DNA of 64,000 nucleotides from Stenotrophomonas maltophilia (GTDB lineage: Bacteria > Pseudomonadota > Gammaproteobacteria > Xanthomonadales > Xanthomonadaceae), in contig NZ_CP029773.1 in assembly GCF_003205835.1 (NCBI RefSeq), forward strand, positions 3,504,501 through 3,568,500, given 5' to 3'. This document shows, piece after piece, positions 60,483 through 64,000 of this stretch. The position numbers and the translations under genes were made by a program. Position 1 is the stretch's first letter. Each line of letters begins with the position of its first letter. The notes under the pieces were generated by a model that was not told the origin of the DNA, made no database searches, and worked only from the letters and a program-made list of their open reading frames with translations.

Positions 60483-60795
60483 GTGCCGGGCTTGCAGCCC
60501 GGCGCCCGCAGTGGCCGGAGCAACTGCAACTACAACTACAACTGCCGGAGCGTCGGCTCTGGGTTTTTGTTTGGCTGGCGGGCCGATGTGGATTGCCGGT
60601 GACGGCGAGATACAACCGGGGTCAGATCCGTTTTCCTTCGGAAAACGGATCTGACCCCATGTTGTTTGTCGACCTCTGACAGATTTCATCCACGCATGGT
60701 GCGGATCTACTGGACGCCCGCCATCCCGCGGAATGCCGCTCTTGATTTGACCGTTGCCGTTGCATCGAGCGGGTGCAGGGCTGCAAGCCCGGCTG
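60483..60795. repeat. Mosaic intergenic repeat region without two-loop core
   Basis: The 322-base gap after ybdD has no gene. It contains a REP hairpin GCCGGGCTTGCAGCCCGGC (60487-60505), a short CAACTA tandem repeat and a remnant arm GGCGGGCCGATGTGGATT (60578-60595) joined directly to GCCGGTGACGGC. A GGGGTC hairpin (60618-60658), a GACAGATTTC box (60678-60687), a SMAG palindrome ending in CTAC (60688-60710) and a closing REP arm (about 60774-60795) follow. Confidence 0.75.
60618..60658. repeat. GGGGTC-type hairpin repeat, copy 4
   Basis: A perfect 19-bp stem, GGGGTCAGATCCGTTTTCC with its complement, around TTC. Confidence 0.85.
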
Positions 60796-60797
60796 GA

Positions 60798-61943
60798 CTA
60801 CTCCACCAGCGTGATCGGCGTCAGCGTGACCCTGGCGTTGTTCGCCGCGCCCATGCGATCGGTGTACGCCTGACCACGCTGCACCAGGTAGAAGCTGTCC
60901 AGGTAATCGATGTCGTTGGAGAACCACGATGTCGGCATCGCCTTCAGGATCGCACCGGCAATATCGGCGATCACCGCATACTCCGGTGCGAACGCGCCCA
61001 GTGCCGCCTTCACACCATTGCTCAGCGCCACCAGCAGGTCCTGGTAGTTGGTGTCACCGTCATCCTCGAACAACTGCACGTTGGCGGCGTTGAAGCGGTA
61101 GTTCCCCCACAGGATCAGTGCCTGCTGCGGTGTGTAATCGGTCTTGTCGTAGTCCAGGTACGGCATGTCGACCGTCGCCATTTCCGGCTCGGCCTTGCCG
61201 ATCTGCAGCCCGGACACCACCGCGAACACCTCCGCCGCGCCCAGTGCCCATGGCTCCTGATCGTCAGCCAGGCGGATGCGGTCGAGCCGGGTGATGTCCA
61301 GCGCGGCCCGCGTGCCATCGGCCGACAGCTGGATGCGCTCCGGCGATTGCAGGCCGCGTGCACGCAGGCCGGCGTTGACCAGCGCCATGCCCTCCTGCAC
61401 CGAACGGCGGGTATCGACATCAACGATCAGCACCGGGAATGCCGGAGCCCGCTTTGCATCCAGCACATGCGCACGGCCCTGCGCGTCGTAGGCGGTCAAC
61501 GTGGTCCAGTCGCGATCATTGCCGCGCGGCAGGCTGGCCACCCACAACTGGCGTGGAGCGATGTCCGCCAATGATTGGCCCTCAGGCACATAGGCGCGCA
61601 GCTGCAGCAGCCCTTCACCCTGCTCCGGCAGGCCCTTGGCCTGGCGCAGCTGCTGGTCGTTGCGGGCCAGGGAGACACTGGCCCGGGTGCGGACACCCGG
61701 GTCGAAACGCTCCATCACTGCATCCAGCGCCACACCCTGCTCTGGTGAGGCCACCAGCGTGCCGCGCACGACGTCCGCAAAGCCGGGTTGCGCGATCAAT
61801 GCCGCCACTTCACGCGCACTGGCCTCGGTCACCGCCTGCACCTGTGCGCCACGCGCAATAGCCGCGCCTTGCGCAGCCGCTCCCGTACTGGCCAGCAACA
61901 GTGCCAGCAGCGTGGCTCCCCGAATCATCCGTCGATGCGTCAT
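60798..61943 (-). CDS. Exported hypothetical protein (possibly DUF3103-like)
   Basis: About 381 residues starting MTHRRMIRGATLLALLLAST, with a signal peptide ending near GAAAQG. The open frame extends further upstream, but this ATG begins the signal peptide. The mature protein has a strand-rich central part (LRAYVPEGQSLADIAPRQLW, AFPVLIVDVDTRR) and an acidic C-terminal region (DYDKTDYTPQQALILWGNY, FEDDGDTNYQD). I think it may belong to the DUF3103 group, without certainty. The function is unknown. Confidence 0.6.
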   Translation of the reverse strand: MTHRRMIRGATLLALLLASTGAAAQGAAIARGAQVQAVTEASAREVAALIAQPGFADVVRGTLVASPEQGVALDAVMERFDPGVRTRASVSLARNDQQLRQAKGLPEQGEGLLQLRAYVPEGQSLADIAPRQLWVASLPRGNDRDWTTLTAYDAQGRAHVLDAKRAPAFPVLIVDVDTRRSVQEGMALVNAGLRARGLQSPERIQLSADGTRAALDITRLDRIRLADDQEPWALGAAEVFAVVSGLQIGKAEPEMATVDMPYLDYDKTDYTPQQALILWGNYRFNAANVQLFEDDGDTNYQDLLVALSNGVKAALGAFAPEYAVIADIAGAILKAMPTSWFSNDIDYLDSFYLVQRGQAYTDRMGAANNARVTLTPITLVE

Positions 61944-62050
61944 TCCAGCCCCCGGCAACGTCGCTGCAGTCGAGCGACAGGAGCTGCCTACGCTACGACG
62001 CGGGCACCATACGTTCCGGTATGCGCCGCACAGTTCTGGGTGCGGCAGGC

Positions 62051-62080
62051 AAAAAAAAGAGCCGAGCATGAGCTCGGCTC
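62051..62080 (-). terminator. Intrinsic terminator of the DUF819 gene
   Basis: On the minus strand the stem GAGCCGAGC/GCTCGGCTC around TCAT is followed by eight T (62058-62051). It starts 43 bases after the DUF819 stop. Confidence 0.9.
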
Positions 62081-62122
62081 CATGTGGGACCCTGGTGCCG
62101 GAGAGGGTTCCCCACCCGGGAC

Positions 62123-63373
62123 TCAGCCGTTGGCCATCCACTTCAGGATCAAGCCGGTGACGTAGGCCAGGCCGGTGCCGGTGGCATAGCCCACCGTGCC
62201 CAGCAGCACACCCACCGGGGCCAGCGTCGGATGGAACGCCGCCGCCACCACCGGGGCCGAGGCGGCCGCACCGATGTTGCCCTGCGAACCGATCGCAAAG
62301 AAGAACAGCGGCGCGCGCAGCAGCTTGGCCACCACCCACAGCACCAGCACGTGCGTGGCCATCCAGATCGCGCCGAGCAGGAACAGCCACGGCCGATCCA
62401 GCAGCGACAGCAGGTTCATCTGCATGCCGATGCAGGCGATCAGGAAGTACAGGAACACCGTGCCCAAGCGCGACGCACCAGCCGCTTCCAGCCGGCGTGC
62501 GCGGGTGAAGCTCAGGCCCAGGCCCATCGCGGTGGACAGCAGGATGACCCAGACGAACTGGCTGTCCAGGCTGAACTGGCTGGCCCAGCTGACATTGGCC
62601 TTGAACCAGCCCGACAGCGGCGCCGCGATGGCGTGGGCCAGACCGACACCGCCCAGTGCCACGCCGACGATCACCATCAGGTCGGTCATGCTGGGAATGC
62701 GCGCGTTCTGTGCCTCATAGGCACTGATGCGTGCCTTCATCTCGTCGATGGCACGGGTATCGGCACCGTTGCGGGTATCGATCTGCTGCGCGCGGTTGGC
62801 CAGGAACAGCAGGATCGCCATCCACAGGCTGGCGCAGGCCACGTCGACCACCGCGAACTGGCCGAAGGTGGTGGCATCGGTGCCGAACACTTCGCGCATG
62901 GCGACCATGTTGGCTCCGCCGCCGATCCAGCTGCCGGCCAGCGCGGCCATGCCGGCCCAGGTATCACCGGCCACGGTTTCCGGATGGATCAGCTTCATCA
63001 GCTGGAACGAGACGATGGCGCCGAGCATGATGCCGGCGGTACCGGCACAGAACACGATCAGCAGTTTCGGGCCGAGCTTGGCGATGCCTTTCAGATCGAT
63101 CGACAGGGTCAGCAGGACCAGCGCGGCCGGCAGCAGCACGTCGCGCGCGACCGGGTTGTACAGCGAGGTGTTGTGGCCATCGATGACACCGGTGGTGTTG
63201 TAGATGGCGGGGATGAAGTAGCACAGCAGCAGTGCCGGCACCCAGGCGAAGATTTTCTTCAGTAACGGGGTCGGACCACTGGCGGCCCAGAAGATCAGGG
63301 CCAGGGTGGCGGCAATCAGGCCCAGTCCAACGATATCGTTGCTGATCAGGGCAGTAGCGGGTTCGGTCGGCAT
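62123..63373 (-). CDS. DUF819 family membrane protein (YjcL-like)
   Basis: A 416-residue inner-membrane protein starting MPTEPATALISNDIVGLGLI, with GAGGA correctly spaced; a further upstream ATG crosses a terminator and is not used. About 11 hydrophobic spans are visible, with GSWIGGGANMVAMREVFG near residue 145 and IGSQGNIGAAASAPVVA near 375. The repeated halves suggest a transporter-like fold, and relatives are annotated only as DUF819. A keratan sulfotransferase label seen in some databases is not supported. Its terminator is at 62051-62080. Confidence 0.85.
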   Translation of the reverse strand: MPTEPATALISNDIVGLGLIAATLALIFWAASGPTPLLKKIFAWVPALLLCYFIPAIYNTTGVIDGHNTSLYNPVARDVLLPAALVLLTLSIDLKGIAKLGPKLLIVFCAGTAGIMLGAIVSFQLMKLIHPETVAGDTWAGMAALAGSWIGGGANMVAMREVFGTDATTFGQFAVVDVACASLWMAILLFLANRAQQIDTRNGADTRAIDEMKARISAYEAQNARIPSMTDLMVIVGVALGGVGLAHAIAAPLSGWFKANVSWASQFSLDSQFVWVILLSTAMGLGLSFTRARRLEAAGASRLGTVFLYFLIACIGMQMNLLSLLDRPWLFLLGAIWMATHVLVLWVVAKLLRAPLFFFAIGSQGNIGAAASAPVVAAAFHPTLAPVGVLLGTVGYATGTGLAYVTGLILKWMANG

Positions 63374-63402
63374 GGGATCCTCTGTCGATCGAAAGAGCGG
63401 AG

Positions 63403-63429
63403 AAAAAAAAGCGCCGCATAAAGCGGCGC
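63403..63429 (-). terminator. Intrinsic terminator of the sensor kinase gene
   Basis: On the minus strand the stem GCGCCGC/GCGGCGC around TTTAT is followed by eight T (63410-63403), 67 bases after the kinase stop and 30 before the DUF819 start. Confidence 0.9.
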
Positions 63430-63495
63430 AGGTCGAGATTAACATTGTCTTCACGCCGGGTCATGCCGCAGCGCGGAGCAGGACTGGGAGACCGG

Positions 63496-64000
63496 TCAGG
63501 CGGGGCGCGAGGCGCCGAAGTCCAGAGTGACGCGCGTTCCGCGCGGCTCGCAGGGCTGCAGCTGCAGGGTCCAGCCCAGGTGCTCGCACAGCCGTGCGAT
63601 CAGGTCCAGGCCGATGCCGCCGCCACGATCGGCGCGCCCGCCACGGGCCATGCGGGCGTGGATGGCGGCAATCTCCTCCGGGCTCATGCCGTGCCCCGGG
63701 TCCTGCAGGGTCAGCACCGCCGACGCGCTCAGCTGCAGTTCGATATGGCCGCGGCCACTGTTCTCGATGGCGTTGCGCAGCAGGTTGCCGATCGCTGCCT
63801 GCACCACCGCCAGCGGCGCGACGATGTCCACCGGTGCGGCCTGGATACCGATGCTCAGGTCCTTGTCGCCCAGCAGGTGGCGATGGTCGTCGACGATTTC
63901 CGGAAGCAGCTGGTCCAGCGCAATGCGCTCGGCACGAGCCGCCAGTCGCGCCGGATCACGGGCCAGCACCAGCAGCAGTTCGATCAGCTGCTCCACGCTC
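63496..64000 (-). CDS. Sensor histidine kinase, C-terminal part (partial)
   Basis: The frame runs off the end of the window, so the start lies outside. Visible is the end of the dimerisation region (SVEQLIELLLVLARD) and the whole HATPase domain. The N box is AIGNLLRNAIENSG, G1 is DPGHGMSPEE and G2 is RADRGGGIGLDLI. It ends PRGTRVTLDFGASRPA. It should autophosphorylate a His upstream and pass phosphate to a response regulator; the signal and the partner cannot be seen. Confidence 0.88.
   Translation of the reverse strand, partial: SVEQLIELLLVLARDPARLAARAERIALDQLLPEIVDDHRHLLGDKDLSIGIQAAPVDIVAPLAVVQAAIGNLLRNAIENSGRGHIELQLSASAVLTLQDPGHGMSPEEIAAIHARMARGGRADRGGGIGLDLIARLCEHLGWTLQLQPCEPRGTRVTLDFGASRPA

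Noticed and set aside
60515..60553. The CAACTA-like short tandem repeat as a phase-variation tract
   Set aside because: It has only about three imperfect units, lies outside any gene, and belongs to the variable spacer of the mosaic repeat.
58059..60689. An 876-codon open frame opposite cstA
   Set aside because: Composition (His, Gln, Arg, Asp repeats) is the antisense of a hydrophobic transporter; cstA itself is unmistakable.
1..64000. CRISPR arrays, insertion sequences, integrases, tRNA or rRNA genes
   Set aside because: I saw no regularly spaced direct repeats, transposase or integrase motifs, and no cloverleaf with the T-loop signature while reading both strands; a tRNAscan-SE run would settle the last point.

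Overview
The window is high-GC chromosomal DNA (roughly two thirds G+C by eye) from a gammaproteobacterium of the Xanthomonadaceae, most likely a Stenotrophomonas of the maltophilia group. The lepA-lepB-rnc-era-recO and rpoE-rseA-mucD order, a leucine dehydrogenase, an MprF with an AcvB/VirJ-type partner, and many GTAG-headed palindromic repeats (SMAG type) fit that group. The DNA is densely coded, with about 60 protein genes. I see no rRNA, tRNA, insertion sequence, prophage or CRISPR array.

Layout. 1-7.4 kb: the end of metG, a HAD phosphatase, an orphan RnfB-like ferredoxin, RidA, then mprF facing acvB (lysyl-phosphatidylglycerol synthesis and probable hydrolysis), then a three-gene unit of unknown role. 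7.6-16.3 kb: a TPR/transglutaminase-like exported protein, PhnA-like YjdM, a YegD-type Hsp70, a Cys-cluster protein, an ECF sigma/anti-sigma/DUF4097 unit, a short MscS channel, a DksA-like zinc protein, DUF2058 and a YgjP metallopeptidase. 16.4-25.5 kb: an RsuA-family protein lacking its catalytic Asp, a phospholipase D, an HDOD protein, leucine dehydrogenase, a subtilisin autotransporter and a thiolase. 25.6-34.6 kb: two tandem Ala-rich lipoproteins, aidB, and a four-gene DNA repair operon (exonuclease, ATP-dependent ligase, Lhr-type helicase, PdeM nuclease). 34.7-42.5 kb: an FAD monooxygenase, a cold shock protein, nagZ-hpt-methylthioinosine phosphorylase, a DsbA/FrnE protein, a CYTH protein, rlmD, and a receiver-Hpt protein. 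43-51.8 kb: the lepA-to-recO operon and the envelope-stress operon rpoE-rseA-mucD, behind a good sigma-E promoter. 51.9-64 kb: a FadB-like enzyme, two pirins, aquaporin, cstA-ybdD, a secreted hypothetical, a DUF819 membrane protein and the end of a sensor kinase.

The most striking signal is not a protein. Intergenic gaps hold six copies of a structured element: a long, covarying outer stem (20 bp or more) enclosing two small hairpins, each with a six-base AYGGAY (or AGGGAC) loop on the same strand. This matches the description of the bioinformatically defined TwoAYGGAY RNA motif. The loops also match the GGA-in-loop site of CsrA/RsmA. The copies sit in larger mosaic repeats with REP, SMAG and GGGGTC-type hairpins. 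Two gaps hold a back-to-back pair of copies, and one gap holds a core-less remnant.
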